DNA of 64,000 bases from Omphiscola glabra (lineage: Eukaryota; Mollusca; Gastropoda; Lymnaeidae), in the NCBI GenBank assembly GCA_964017045.1, contig OZ024807.1, forward strand, positions 17,225,941 to 17,289,940, given 5' to 3'. A program made the position numbers and the translations under genes. The notes under the pieces are model-generated. The model was not told where the DNA came from. It saw nothing but the letters and a program-made list of their open reading frames with translations, and made no database searches. Shown piece after piece: positions 1 to 13,500 of this stretch (position 1 is the stretch's first letter; the number at the start of each line of letters is the position of its first letter).

Positions 1-714
1 GTTTGGCTTTCCATCTGGATTTATCTTGTCATCTGGATCTTTTTATCTGAATCTTGTCATCTGGATCTTGTCATAAATGTTTGACTAGGAGTTTGGGGTT
101 AGGAGTTAAAGATCCTTCATTCTTGAATTGTTGCAGATCTTTGTAGTTATGATCACAACAGGGCATACCGAAGGAAAAATAATTGCGCCCTGGGCAAAGT
201 TTGGCATAAAGGACCCCCTTATTTCCCCCCCTTTTCTCTTCATCAATAAATGATACACACCCACACATTCACTTATATATTTTAACATTTTTTTCGCCGA
301 GTGTATTGACGATTTCGGAGCCACTTGATTTTGGAAAACGGGACGCTTCCCCACACCTCTTTTTTCACCTTTTTGTACGGCCCTGCATTTTGCCATTCTT
401 TTATTTATTGGTGCTCAATCAACCGTGAAGCCAGGTTGTTAACTCCAAGATTCCCCAGTGGTTTGTGAAGCCACGGGCATCAACGTCCCTGTGTAGCTGA
501 GCGTGACCAAGTCTTAATAACCCCGCACCTTTTCTACGGGGCTTTCCCACTAAACAAATCAACACATTGTGCCAACATCAAGTTGAAAGAACAACTATGT
601 GATGGAATATCATCTAATAGGGCTTAACCGGATGCAGTTTCTTTTACACCGTGTCCAAGTCCAAGGGTAAAAAAAAAACAGTTCTCATATAGACAACGTC
701 TCATTTTCTATAAT

Positions 715-900
715 GTGCTAAATCTCCTGCCCTGTGTCATAGTGAGAGTACATTGCCTTCGTCAACCATTTGTGTCAAGAAATAACCCACTGATTGGAAC
801 AGGCGGTTTCTGGACCCGGAATAGAGATGACGTTGTAGAAAAACCCGTCGGCATGGAGGAGAAGTTCTGTGTGGTGTGCCGCCCTGGAACAAAGATGTGA
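715..900 (+). other. Short open stretch of uncertain origin
   Basis: The frame contains NRDDVVEKPVGMEEKFCVVC and ends RPGTKM before TGA. The CVVC spacing after KP is reminiscent of the cysteine-rich tail of piggyBac-type transposases, but only one pair of cysteines is visible. No partner exons were found. The rest of 1-1050 shows nothing I can place. Confidence 0.2.
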
Positions 901-1049
901 AAAATAAGTCACTTAAAAAAAATCCGTGCTAAAGAAAAAAAAATCAACATATTTATTATTGAGCGAAGTTCAGACGTCACACATGAAGCTCGCCGCGTGA
1001 CCGCCTTGTTTCACTCAGTACGATTAATTTAATACAGGTGGAGTTGGGG

Positions 1050-2165
1050 GTATGGGGTGGTTTTGAAAAGGAAACATCCATCCCTGTGGCGCCACATCCC
1101 ATGTAGGGCTTTGGCCTGCCTCACTATTTCCCTCCACTCAGACCTAACTTATGCTTTTCTTTTCCATGCACCCTCTTCACTCCTCTGTCATTTGGCATTC
1201 TCTCCAAGTGTCCTGCCCAGCGTAGCCTGCCCTTTTTTTTAAATTTCTGCTACTATCGTGGGATCTTGATATAGACTGTACAAATCATGGTTGGTTCGTA
1301 TTCTCCATTCATATTCATCCTGATATTCTTTCTTTTATTTCTTTTAGTGATTCGTTTCTTTCATTTATAAAGATCCTAGGTATTTGAATTGATTTACTTT
1401 TTCAAAAGTCTGCTTTCAAATTTTAATTGCTTCATCTGTCTGCTATTCTCTTATCATAATCATGTATTTTGTTTTTGGTCGTTAACGTCCAGCCCTGCTT
1501 GCAGTGATGCGTCTTCTCATTCAGTGAATTATTTTGATATGTCTTAATACTTTTCCCTAGAGGTGCTATGTCATCAGCATATGTAAGATACCGAAGTGGT
1601 TGATTGTAGAGAGTTCCCATTGGTTGTGGGTCATGGGTTTCTCTCAGAAAGTATCCTGTTATTGTTCCTAGGGTGTCAAACGTATGTTGTTCATAACTCT
1701 CTCTAATGTTAGGTTAAAAAGAATACAAGGCAGGTAGTCTCCAGGTCTTAGGCCTCGTCTAATCTGAAATTCCCTTGAATATTCTCCCTGAACCTTGATT
1801 TTGCTTTTTGATTTGTTCAGTGTTACATGTAACAGGTTTGTCAGTTTGTTGTGTATGTCAAACTCCTGCAGAGTCTCATATAGATATTTTCTTTTTATGC
1901 TGTCATATGCCATTTTATCGTCCACATAGAGTTGAATTACTGGGATATTATGTTCATAGCGTTTCTCTAATAGTTATAGGCATCTGATGGTAAAAATCTG
2001 ATCAGTCGTTGATCTGTTTTTAACAGGGAGATTCCTCTGTAGTTTGTGCATTGAAGTTTTGAGCCTTTCTTGTGTATTGGGGTTATTAATGCTGTTTAAC
2101 ATTCTGTTGGAATTTTCTTTTCTTTCCAAATTTTTGTTATAAGTTTATGTGTTTGAGTGTGAATT
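1050..2165 (-). mobile_element. Decayed LINE reverse-transcriptase fragment
   Basis: On the minus strand, in order and in shifting frames: PIHKKGSKLQCTNYRGISLL (about 2110-2030), MAYDSIKRKYLYETLQEFDI, a GLRPGDYLPCILFNL block (normally G-L-R-Q-G-D-x-L), LTYADDIAPLGKS (the YADD catalytic motif, about 1560-1590), and a tail WREIVRQAKALHGMWRHRD (about 1080-1140). Frameshifts and stops break it repeatedly. The same family occurs at 55040-55640 and 29695-29890. Confidence 0.85.
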
Positions 2166-2994
2166 CCATAAATTGAGTCACACAAATTTTTGTCACATGA
2201 GAATTCAAACGAGATCGCTGGGCTTAAAATGGATCGGATTAGGATAGTAAAAGTTCGTTGTGGAAATCCGATAAGATTATCTATAGCGCACCTATGTCTT
2301 CACTCAGTGGTCGAAATAAATTTGATGTTATACAGTGTTCACTGTTTTTGTTTTCAGCGTGGGGGGGGGGGGAGGGGGCACAGGGACCACCCCGCGGGCG
2401 AATCAAAGTCTAGTTCTGCAACTATACGGGGGACGACGCTGTGCACTTTTGTACTTTCCTGTGGATTGGTGTGTCATGCACTTTTACTGTACTGCTGCCG
2501 TGCATCTTACAACTCAAAACACCTGCGGGGCTTATTCACCATTTAACAGATTTCTGAACCGATGCAACTGTGCAATAAATTTTACATTAGCTATGAATAG
2601 GAGATATTTGAGACAAGGTATGGTGAAACCTGAAAAGAAGTACGTATGCAAAAAACAAAAACAAAAAACAAAACACACACACACAAAAAAACGAACGTGT
2701 CGGAAAGATGCCTTCTTCGTAAAAAAACAAACAAACAATGAGTAGCACAAATAAAAATATAAAACCTTGCCTGCAATGTAGTATCCGAGAGGACAGCAAG
2801 AGGGACGTGGTAGATCATTATTAGGAAAGAGAGTTAGTATAGACATATGGAGAGAGAAGAGTATTAGACAAAGATATTAATTTCAGGATGTATCATTTCA
2901 GGATGGTAGACAGTAGGTACATTTTAGAGTGTATTAGACGGAGTTGTTCATTTGTATTACGCCTAACAAAGGTCTTGAAAAAACTTACGTTGTG

Positions 2995-3460
2995 AACGCT
3001 TTGGTGAATTCACCGAATGCTATAACTCATCAACGCTTTGGTGAATTCACCGAATGCTATAACTCATCAACGCTTTGGGAAATTCATCGAATGCTATAAC
3101 TCATCAACGCTTTGGTGAATTCACCGAATGCTATAACTCATCAAAGCTTTGGGAAATTCACCGAATGCTATAACTAATCAACGCTTTGGAAAATTCGCCG
3201 AATGCTATAACTAATCAACGCTTTGGAAAATTCACCGAATGCTATAACTCATCAACGCTTTGGGAAATTCACCGAATGCTATAACTCATCAATTACTTTG
3301 GGAAATTCACCGAATGCTATAACTCATCAACGCTTTGGGAAATTCACCAAATGCTATAACTCATCAACGCTATAACTCATCAACGCTTTGGGAAATTCAC
3401 CGAATGCTATAACTCATCAACGCTTTGGTGAATTCACTGAAGGCTATAACTCATCAACGC
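2995..3460. repeat. 37-bp minisatellite, about 12 copies
   Basis: Unit aacgctttggtgaattcacc gaatgctataactcatc with variants gggaaattc and ggaaaattc. One short, partly deleted copy occurs near 3360. It lies upstream of the plus-strand Ig gene. Confidence 0.95.
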
Positions 3461-3795
3461 GGAGTCGGTTTTTTGGGGTGTGTTTTTTTGCTGACTTCAT
3501 CAATTCTATGACTGGGGGATTACCATGACATGCAGGCGTCCAGCGTTTCTTAAACTTCCAGTTTGGTGAACCGGTCGACAAGTCTCAATATACTACCAGG
3601 GACCGGCAGCAGATACATTAATGCTATTTTTTATTTGTTGATTTTACCATAAATTTTTTAATATTTTGTGCTGACCGGCAATGTAAGGTTAACAGACAGC
3701 TGCTGGCCCAAGGACCACCAGATTGGGAACGCTATTGTAGCCAACATTGCAGATTTTCACAGCCCTCACTGAAGACGCAGTTTGTGGCAGCACAA

Positions 3796-3882
3796 CCACC
3801 CGCGCCACACACGGCGCTAGAACAACCTCCCGCGCCACACACGGCGCTAGAACAACCGCCGGCGCCCACACACGGCGCTAGA
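3796..3882. repeat. 30-bp GC-rich repeat, three copies
   Basis: Unit cccgcgccacacacggcgct agaacaacc, three copies, the third with one extra base. It is open in one frame (QPPAPHTALE) but nothing supports coding. Confidence 0.85.
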
Positions 3883-4587
3883 CCATGCGATAATTTGGAC
3901 CCAGTGCTTTCAGCTGTGACATCTGAGCTACCACATCTGGTGGTTGACCCGGGTTGTCCCGGCTTGTTCTCTCATTATTCACAGCCACTTATGATGATAC
4001 CAGACCGACTGCAACGCCTTAATGCGTAACGCGACCCTGGCACAGATAGACATTTAAGGGCTGTCTCACTAATGCCACGTTGTATTAAACGATAAAGTAA
4101 TAAATCTTTTCAGCACCCCCCCCCCCCCCAATGCTCCGACACTCAAACTGCACGTCATAATCACCCGGATGTAGATTGGTGTTTGTTACCTGACTCTTGA
4201 TTTGTCCATGATTTTTGTTCTACAAAACTACCGCAGGGTCGTAGAAATAACCGTTACAAACTTAAGCTCAGGCACTGAGTCCGACCCCCCCCCCCCACCC
4301 ATTTAAACAATGTATAACACAATAATGGGAAAACACAATTATTTGTCATTTTTTTATAAAATTAAAATTGTATTTTTTTAAATTTTTAAAAAGTTTTTTT
4401 TAAAAAAAAATTATTGAAATAATTGGCCCCAATGACGCTCGAAATATTTGATGTCACTGTATTCCATTTGACATAGTCAATGTTCCACAAATAGACCGAT
4501 CCCATGTATAAGACCTACAACTACTTTCGGCTATTCGCATATATGGTATTTAAAATATGTAATGTTTACAACCAATGATTCTTACAG

Positions 4588-4734
4588 GAAACTCCGGGGG
4601 TGGTGGAATTACCCACACTGAGGGAAAGGCACGACATTAACCTCACGGTGGGCATTTCCCCATACGAGGGGGGGGGGGGGGTCGTTTTATTCCCAGAGCA
4701 GAAATTCATTTGCACGCCACCGTCTACAATCTAA
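4588..4734 (+). pseudogene. Relic IgA exon upstream of the plus-strand Ig gene
   Basis: After an acceptor-like cttacag, 48 codons are open and then hit TAA. They read ELPTLRERHDINLTVGISPY, then a 14-G run, then VLFPEQKFICT. This parallels VVVERHEFTLSLRI and VYPQDNFTFKC of the IgA exon at 6568, but the central segment is missing, the 3' half is gone, and the phase does not fit a phase 1 upstream exon. I read it as a decayed third paralogue exon. The match is short, so chance is possible. Confidence 0.5.
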
Positions 4735-5364
4735 CACCCATTGTTAAAAGGCTTTCATTATGGGACAAAGTGCGACCTTTACTCATGACAATACGGAATT
4801 AAACTACATTTTCAAGGTTATAAATATCTATATTATACAATTTTAAAAGTTACTATCAGAGGGCACTACGTTTTTAATTTCTATCTCTTTAAAAAAATGT
4901 CCTATTAAATCACTTAGGCAGCAGCCATTACCAAACGTACTCGCGATATTTAAAGGAATTTCATTTAGCGCAGTTATCGGGAATTTTATTTCGTGAAATT
5001 AGTGACAACATATTTCCTCCATCTGCCCCTTAAAAAACATGAAAACAGATTTTTTGTTTATTATTTGTGGTGGGGCTGAAAATTTGATAGAATGCGTTGT
5101 CTTCGGCACAGAGCCTATGTGCCGATTTTCAGCTCCATAGGTTGACGGGAAGTGAGTTATTTAGCTGTCCAAAGATTTTTGCCCACCAGTCACCCACCAC
5201 CCAACCAGTCCCCCATCTAGCCAGCCACCTACGAACAAAAGCGAAGTTGAAATATTGTATTTTGAAAAAATAGGAGCATACCTAACTTGTCGATATTTCC
5301 CAGCCAATGACGTTAAAACTGTGCATACAAATCCGTGACGCACTTCCTGTTGCAGATATAAACA

Positions 5365-5428
5365 ATGGCTGGTGGACTGTGTTCATTGACTGTAGTGGTG
5401 GTCCTTTTGCTAGGATTTTTTGTACAGC
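5365..5428 (+). CDS. Exon 1 of plus-strand Ig gene: signal peptide
   Basis: The start ATG at 5365 encodes MAGGLCSLTVVVVLLLGFFVQ, a short N-terminus followed by a strongly hydrophobic core, as in a secretory signal peptide. The exon ends after the first base of a codon, followed by donor GTGAGT. The first exon of the minus-strand paralogue (38187-38253) has the same length class, the same phase and also ends in a Gln codon plus C. Confidence 0.8.
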
Positions 5429-7452
5429 GTGAGTGTCTGTCTAGTAATTAGAATTTTAAACCCAAAGTGTAAATTAAAATAAAAAAGCTGTGTTGTATTA
5501 CGTGAAGGTAATTGTTGTGACGTGCATTTTATCTGATACAAATACACGAACCATGCATGTAATACTATAAATATAAAAAATCAAAGGAAAGTGAAAGGTT
5601 ATATTTACAATTTAAAAAAAAATACATTTCAAGTATTTGTCATCATGCTGAGATGTGCTAACAGCAAGGATCAGCTTAATCCATACCAGGCACGGAAACA
5701 TTGCCAATCCCTCTACATACATAGGAGCCAGAATGATCAATACATTGATCGTGGGCCCCTAATATATAGAAAGAGATGAAATCCCTGCGTCATTACAATG
5801 ATCACGTTATGGCCTAGTACACAATGATCGCATTATGGCCTAGTACACAATGATCACGTTCTAGCCTAGTACACAAAGATCACGTTACAACCTAGTACAC
5901 ACTGATCACCCTATAGGCTAGTACACAAAGATCACGTTACAGCCTAGTACACAATCATCGCGTTAAAGCCTAGTACACAATGATCACCCTATAGGCTAGT
6001 ACACAATATTCACACGGACACAATGATCACGCTAGTTCCTAGTTCAACATGATCATTCTATTGCCTAGTACACAATAACTACGTTATAGGAAATTTAACT
6101 GTGATCACGCTATAAACTTGTAAACTGTTATCTGCGACAGTGCCTCCGAAACATGTAACATTTTGGGACCGCTGGATAGGTTTACCATTAGACCACAGAC
6201 AGGCGGATAGGTATCCCATTGCACCACGGACTGGCGGATAGGTTTCTCATTGCACCACAGACCAGCGGCTAGGACCAGTTCTATTAATTATTTTTAACTT
6301 TTTGTTTCAGTGGTGGCCAGCCCTCGGCCCGCGGGCCATTTGCAACCCGACTCGTCAAATATTGCGGCCCGTGGATTACGGATTCACTACAATAAAAACT
6401 TGTTATTTCTTCAATCCATTGAAAAAGATTCCATTTCTTAAAAGTTGAACGAGAGAAAGGAAGACCACATATGTTATACGGGACTAGCTTATGTTTTACT
6501 TTGTTTATTAAGCATTTCATTCTGTGCATCATTTATTACATGACAGATAACACGTTTCCCCCCACAGATATCTGTACGATCGTTACCTTAGTGGTTGTGG
6601 AGCGTCACGAGTTCACCTTGAGCCTACGAATACCGCTGACGAGCGACGTGCTCAAACATATGATCATTGTCATCGGCATCGACCATCATGACAAGAAGCG
6701 TGCGATCTCAGATGTCATGTACGTCTATCCGCAAGACAACTTCACGTTCAAATGTCAGACGTTCTTCGAGCAGCGAATGCAGGTGTCCAGGGTCCAGGAG
6801 AGTTCGGGCCAGGCCATGGTGTTTCAGCTTCTTTTTGGCTTTGCAGAGGCGGAGACTGCTGGGGTCTTCCAATGCTTCCACAGCACGAGCATGAACACCG
6901 CCATACCCAATTGTCAAACATTGCTCATTGTACTCCGTAGGTGAAGTAAATTAAGTTGCAGTCAGAGGGTGAACGAAAGTTGTTATAACTTAAGCAGTTG
7001 GATAACCAGAGGGAAAAAAAATATTACGCATTCGAATTTATGCAGAGCCATACCGAGGATATAATTATGGCGCCAACGGAAAGATATGTAATTGTGCCCT
7101 TTTCAAGCTTGATACACGTCGACCAATACTGAGAAGAAAAAAAATATAACAATAACGTACACCCTAACGTCTCTCCCCTCATCACTACCAGTAAATAAAT
7201 TCATACACAAAAACCGGTTTTAAAAAAGCAATCACATTTTATACTCGATGATTTGGCGCCCCTTCCTTTTAAAGGCACCCACGGCACGTGCCGTATCACG
7301 TGACACCCTCGGCGCGGCCTCTGCATAATTTATGCTCTACGTAGAGACATGGTATATGCCTCGACAGCTGACAGGACAATAACCTATATATACTTTTGTA
7401 TGTAGGACATTGACCAACAAATGGTCCCCTGAGTGAGATGTTCTTAAGTGAT

Positions 7453-7506
<54 letters not shown>

Positions 7507-10500
7507 GACTGGCTATGCCCTAACTCATATAGGAGTGGCTATGCCCTAACTCATATAGGAGTGGCTATGCCCTAGCTCATATAGGAGTGGCTATGCCCTA
7601 ACTCATATAGGAGTGGCTATTTTCTAACTCATATAGGAGTGGCTATGCCCTAACTCATATAGGAGTGGCTATGCCCTAACTCATATAGGAGTGGCTATGC
7701 CCTAACTCGTATAGAAGTGGCTATGCCCTAACTCATATAGGAGTGGCTATACCCTAACTCATATAGGAGTGGCAATGCCCTAACTCATATAGGAGTGGCT
7801 ATGCCCTAACTCATATAGTAATGGCTATTCCCTAACTAGTATAGGAGTGGTTCTGCCCTAACTCATATAAGAGTGGCTATGCCCTAACTCATATAGGAGT
7901 GGCTCTGTCCTCACTCATATAGGAGTGGCTATGCCCTAACTCATATAGGAGTGACTATGCTCTAACTCATATAGGAGTGGCTATGCCCTAACTCATAAAG
8001 GAGTGGCTCTGCCCTAACTCGTATAGGAGTGGCTATGCCCTATCTCATATAGGAGTGGCTCTGCGCTAACTCATATAGGAGTGGCTCTGCCCTAACTCAT
8101 ATAGACGTGACTTTGCCATAAGTCATATAGGAGTGGCTATGCCCTAACTTGTGAATAATTTTGTTCACGCTGTCGTCACCCCCACACTTTGACAGAAGTT
8201 TGACCACAACTACGCTACCTGACAGAAGTTTGACCACAACTAAGCTACCTGACTTAAGTTTTACCACAACTAAGCTACCTGACAGAATTTTGACCACAAC
8301 TAAGCTACCTGACAGAAGTTTGACCACAACTAAGCTACCTGACAGAAGTTTGACCACAATAAGCTACCTGACAGAAGTTTGACCACAACTAAGCTACCTG
8401 ACAGAAGTTTGACCACAACTAAGCTACCAGACAGAAGTTTGACCACAACTAAGCTACCTGACAGAAGTTTGACCACAACTAAGCTACCTGACAGAAGTTT
8501 GACCACAACTAAGCTACCTGACAGAAGTTTGACCACAACTAAGCTACCTGACAGAAGTTTGACCACAACTAAGCTACCTGACAGAAGTTTGACCACAACT
8601 AAGCTACCTGACAGAAGTTTGACCACAACTAAGCTACCTGACAGAAGTTTGACCACAACTAAGCTACCTGACAGAAGTTTGACCACAACTAAGCTACCTG
8701 ACAAAAGTTTGACCACGACTGAGTGACCTCTCAGAAGTGTTCCTCAACTGAGTGACCTGACGGAAGTTTGGACACAGCTAACCTGCCCCTACATATAAAA
8801 AAGGTGTCGACATTGGTGGACGACCCACTCCCCCTTACGACTCCACCCCCCACCTCACCCCCTCCCCCCGAGCACGACTGCCTTAACAGCAAATTATATG
8901 ACATGATCTAATCCTATAGGTAAAGCCAAGAGGCCGACAATTCTTGCCGGCATACCTAGACTCGGCAAGCCACTACACCTTGTGTGCAACGCTGAGTCTG
9001 CTACCCTGCCCCCTGACCACGGACTCCCCCCTCTCATCAAGTGGCACACTAATAAGGATGACAGCTTGGTAAGAATGGTCATTATCAAAGGTTGGCGTGA
9101 GTCCGTACCATCAAGCTGCACCCCTTTGCTGTACCATCATGATGTGCAATCAAGCTGTATCATTTGTGTACCATCATGATGTAACATCTTGCAGTATAAT
9201 GTTACAGTACGATCATGTCGTGCCTCTAGAAACGGGGTGAAAGGCAGTAGAGATGTATGTTCAGTATGTCGCATGTGTTCATTATGCCCTATATGTTAAG
9301 TATGCCCCATTTTTACTGCCCTTTCCATGGTATCTCCAATAAGATCCACTCTTTACCTGTTTGTAGGACTCCGCACTCACTTTTGACTTTCTAATTTATT
9401 AATGTTGAAGTTGACAACTTTAACAAGAAAAACTTGATTATCTGATATTAATGTAACTTTTTGTTTTCTTTGCCATGAAGACATCTTTAATTTTTTAAAT
9501 ATTTTCTCGTGTTAGATTCACATTGATGAGCACCACAAAGTCCACATTGACCAACTGGCTGTGATTCACGTGGGTATGTCCTTCAGCTGCTCTTTCACAG
9601 ACTGGGCGAACATGACGTCACCGGCGTCAGACGAAAGCTTTGCCTACATTATAAAAATAGATGGTGCGTACGTTTCAAATATATCATCGTGTATACCTTT
9701 TTATGGTGTGCACGTTTACTTCTGATATCCCAGTGTTATGGTGCGTACATTTGTATCAAACATCCAGGCATGTGAAGCATTTTGTTATAACGCACGTGTA
9801 CAAACTGCTGTTAGAGTCTGTAAAGTTTCCGTCTGTATAGAATCAGGGAACCGGTTAAACAGTTTTAGTGGTTACATTAGGAGACTGACCAATGGTGGTT
9901 GTGTGTGGGGGGGGGGGGTAACTATGGTCAAACAGAGTAAAAAAAGCTGTACAGAAACTTCAGTCTGAAAGGCATGACACGATATTGTTTGAAAGCTTCC
10001 AATTTTAAGACGATATTTTTAAAATTTCTTAAAATGTCTTTAAAAGCCATATTCCTCATGTTTAATTCACTATCCTCATCCGCTTTCAACGCTCTCAATA
10101 TGCCCACAACATCATATGCCCAACACACCATGTGTCAACCACACCACATGGTCACCTTTCATTATGTCTACCTACCTATACTCACATTTCCCCTGTCCAA
10201 TATTACCAACCTCCACCCCGTTTGCCAACCCCCACCTCCCTTTGCCAACACATCAATATTTTAACCCCAGCCTAACCCCACCCCTGAATATACCCACCCC
10301 TGCCTAATCCCAATAAATCCATATGCCTACCATTCCTATACCCACTATTCCTATACCACCATCCACATGCCCACCATCCACATACCCACCATCCATGTGC
10401 CCATCATCCACATGCCTAACCTTTCCTATGTCCAATCATACATAATCCCTCCACTGCTATGTACTTAATCTGTGTTTCTGGCTGTTTGTAATCTAATTTA

Positions 10501-13500
10501 TCTGTACTGTATTTGTTTGTTTCGCTGTAAACTCAAGTCATCAAGCGCAACATCTCACAACATCCCAACCTAACAAAACCAACCCCAAACCAACCAACAA
10601 ACCAAACGACGCGATATTTTATTTTCAGGTTTGGCACCCACGAGCCCCCCAACCCTGGCTGTACTGGAGAACGACAACGTCACCATCAGCCTCCGAGTCC
10701 TCAAAACAGACGAAGTCCTTGGAATGCATCAAATCATGATTGGCCTGGACCGACACGACGGAGGCAACATTTCTGATTTGGCGTTCATCTACCCGGCGCA
10801 CAGATTCACCGTCACACGGAACCCGGTGTTCGCCTCAAGGGTGGAGGTTGAGAAGATAGACGAGGCGTCAGGCCATGCCATCAGGCTCGAACTGACCATC
10901 GCCAAAGCAGTGGCGGATCTGGCTGGAACGTATCGGTGCTACAAGGGTGCCAGATCCAATGTGACCGTCTCGTTACAGGATTGTAACACACTTCTTGTCG
11001 TACTTCGTGAGTTAAATACGTTTTTTTGGGTGATGAAGAAAAGGGATTTGATCAAACCTTCTCTCATTACAAATATGTTATTTGTATCTTTACCATTAAT
11101 GCACAGAATGACCCAGCGGTTCCCCCGGAACCAAAACCTCCCCTCACTGATTTAACCAATGCTGTCAACTTCAGTTACCCTTTATTGTACTTTTGAGATT
11201 TCCCATCCTGGAATAATCTCATTTAATTTAGATAATCAATTTAATTTGATCTACTTCTCAATTCAAATAAACTCATTTGATTCACTGAATGAACTTAATT
11301 TGAGCTGCTGTTCAATTCAAATAAACTCCTTTGAAAGAAAACAAACAAGAGAAACGTTATTGATGTTATAGAGTTAGTTTTATTAGTTAATACACTAGAT
11401 AATTTCTACATTTTTAATCAAAGGAAAAGCCATGAAGCCAACCATAGAAGTCATCCAACCAGTCCAACTTGGCGCCACACTGCATCTTTTCTGCAACGCC
11501 TCCTCCTCCTCACTGCCTCCTGACCACGGCCTTGCGCCTCTCATAATGTGGAACTCTAGCGTACAAGACAGCAGGGTAGGAGTTGAGCATTTTTAACGAT
11601 AATCGGATATCCTGTCATCGGTGCTGAAAACGACTGATTTTCACAAACTTATTATCAAATCCTTATGGTAGTTATGCGCTGGTTTTGTTCATAAGGGGTG
11701 AGTTGTCGGTAATTATGAAGAATGTTGTGAGATTTTTTAATTGAGGTGTTCCTGAGATTGTGAAGCGTGGAAGAAACGCTCTTCGGGCCATAGTAAATGC
11801 CTGGATCGCATGATAGTGTGGTGGTCCGAGGAAAGTGTCTGGGATGTGAAAAGGTTTAAAGTGATGACGCGTGTTGTATGTGTTCCGTGGCTTCCGACGG
11901 GAATTCTCCAAAGACACAACGTACACATCATTAGTCAGAAGATGGACGCACCAGGGTGCGGCCCTGCGAGGGAGACGTATGGCGCAGCTACTGAACACCC
12001 ATTCATGTGTCTGCTCTTTCAAAAGGGATGTGACCCTGGATGTTGATTTTCCTCAGACTGCTCTCAAAGGTTCTTATGTTGCCAATTTGAAGCCCCTCGA
12101 GGGTAAATTTTTATCATGATACAAACAAGATTTAAATAAATAATGATAATAATAAAATTATAAACCAAATGTGGGCCTGATTGTACTTATCATTTTACTT
12201 GAAATTAAAATACTTTTAAAAAAGCAAATAGAATGTGTTCAGCACAAAATACTTGGCTACTCGCTTAAGCATCGGGTACGGCCTTAGAGATGTTCATGTT
12301 ATAGCCAAAAAACAAACAAAAAATATCGCCCAAAAATCATAAATAATTTTGACGAGTCTTCTATTTTTCATAGTTTTCAGTTTTCAATTTTTATTTTGTA
12401 TCTATAAATGTTCAAGTACAAGTTCGAGTGATTAAGGGGTCATCCATGTGTACGCAAAAAAAATGTCAAAACTCCGCACCCACCCCTTTACTTTTTTGGA
12501 ACCCCCCCCCCCTCCCCGTATGTGCGTGGCTAACAGGCAGGGCCATAAGAAGGGGCGAAGAGGGCACCCGCACCAGGCGCCAACATCAGGTAGAGTTAAA
12601 ATCGTATATAGAGAAGACTTCAATAGTGAATTAAATTTTAAAATCCCATTTACTTCTCAAAGACAACTTGATATTTCCGTCAAAGACAACTGAAGGGTTC
12701 AAGGGAAAAACCAGTGATGTCAATTTTTCGAAATTTGCAAGTTATCTCCCGTGTGGCTACATTCCATTCAATAGAATAATATGACACATAGGTCCTACTG
12801 AAGTTATCTCCCGTGTGGCTACATTCCATTCAACAGAATAATATGACACATAGGTCCTACTGAAGTTATCTCCCGTGTGGCTACATTCCATTCAATAGAA
12901 TAATATGACACATAGGTCCTACTGAAGTTATCTCCCGTGTGGCTACATTCCATTCAACAGAATAATATGACACATAGGTCCTACTGAAGTTATCTCCCGT
13001 GTGGCTACATTCCATTCAATAGAATAATATGACACATAGGTCCTACTGAAGTTATCTCCCGTGTGGCTACATTCCATTCAACAGAATAATATGACACACA
13101 GGTCCAACTGAAAAAGCAGCGTAGTCAATAAATAAATATTTAAAAATTTTAATATTTCGATACTTTTATGAGGAATTTTCAAACTTTATTATCAATTTTC
13201 TCAAAACCTGACATCACTGGTTTTTCCCTTGAACCCTTCAACTTGATATTTCCGTCAAAGACAACTTGATATTTCCGTCAAAGACAACTTGATATTTCCG
13301 TCAAAGACAACTTGATATTTCCGTCAAAGACAACTTGATATTTCCGTCAAAGACAACTTGATATTTCCGTTTGGTTCAAAGGTAAAGTGTAGCGCTCTTC
13401 ATTTAAAATCGTATGCTTCATGCTAAATAGACGTGTTGATGTCTCAAGAAGTAGAGCTGCTGAAGTAGAGCTGCAAAGTAGAGCTGCTAAAGTAGAGCTG

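Larger units (their letters stand above)
12655..13372. repeat. 23-bp tandem repeat interrupted by the MITE
   Basis: Units of acttgatatttccgtcaaag+aca occur about 1.5 times on the left (12655-12691) and five to six times on the right (13240-13372) of the inserted MITE. Confidence 0.85.

Noticed and set aside
3541..3733. Short inverted ends (CAGCGTTTCTTAAACT versus AGCGTTCCCAATCT) suggesting a MITE
   Set aside because: Ends match only partly and there is no target duplication; too weak to annotate.
8097..8726. Long open frames on both strands (KLLSGSLVVV and TTTKLPDRSL repeats)
   Set aside because: They are produced by a 30-bp array whose period is a multiple of three; no start context, splice signals or non-repetitive sequence support coding.
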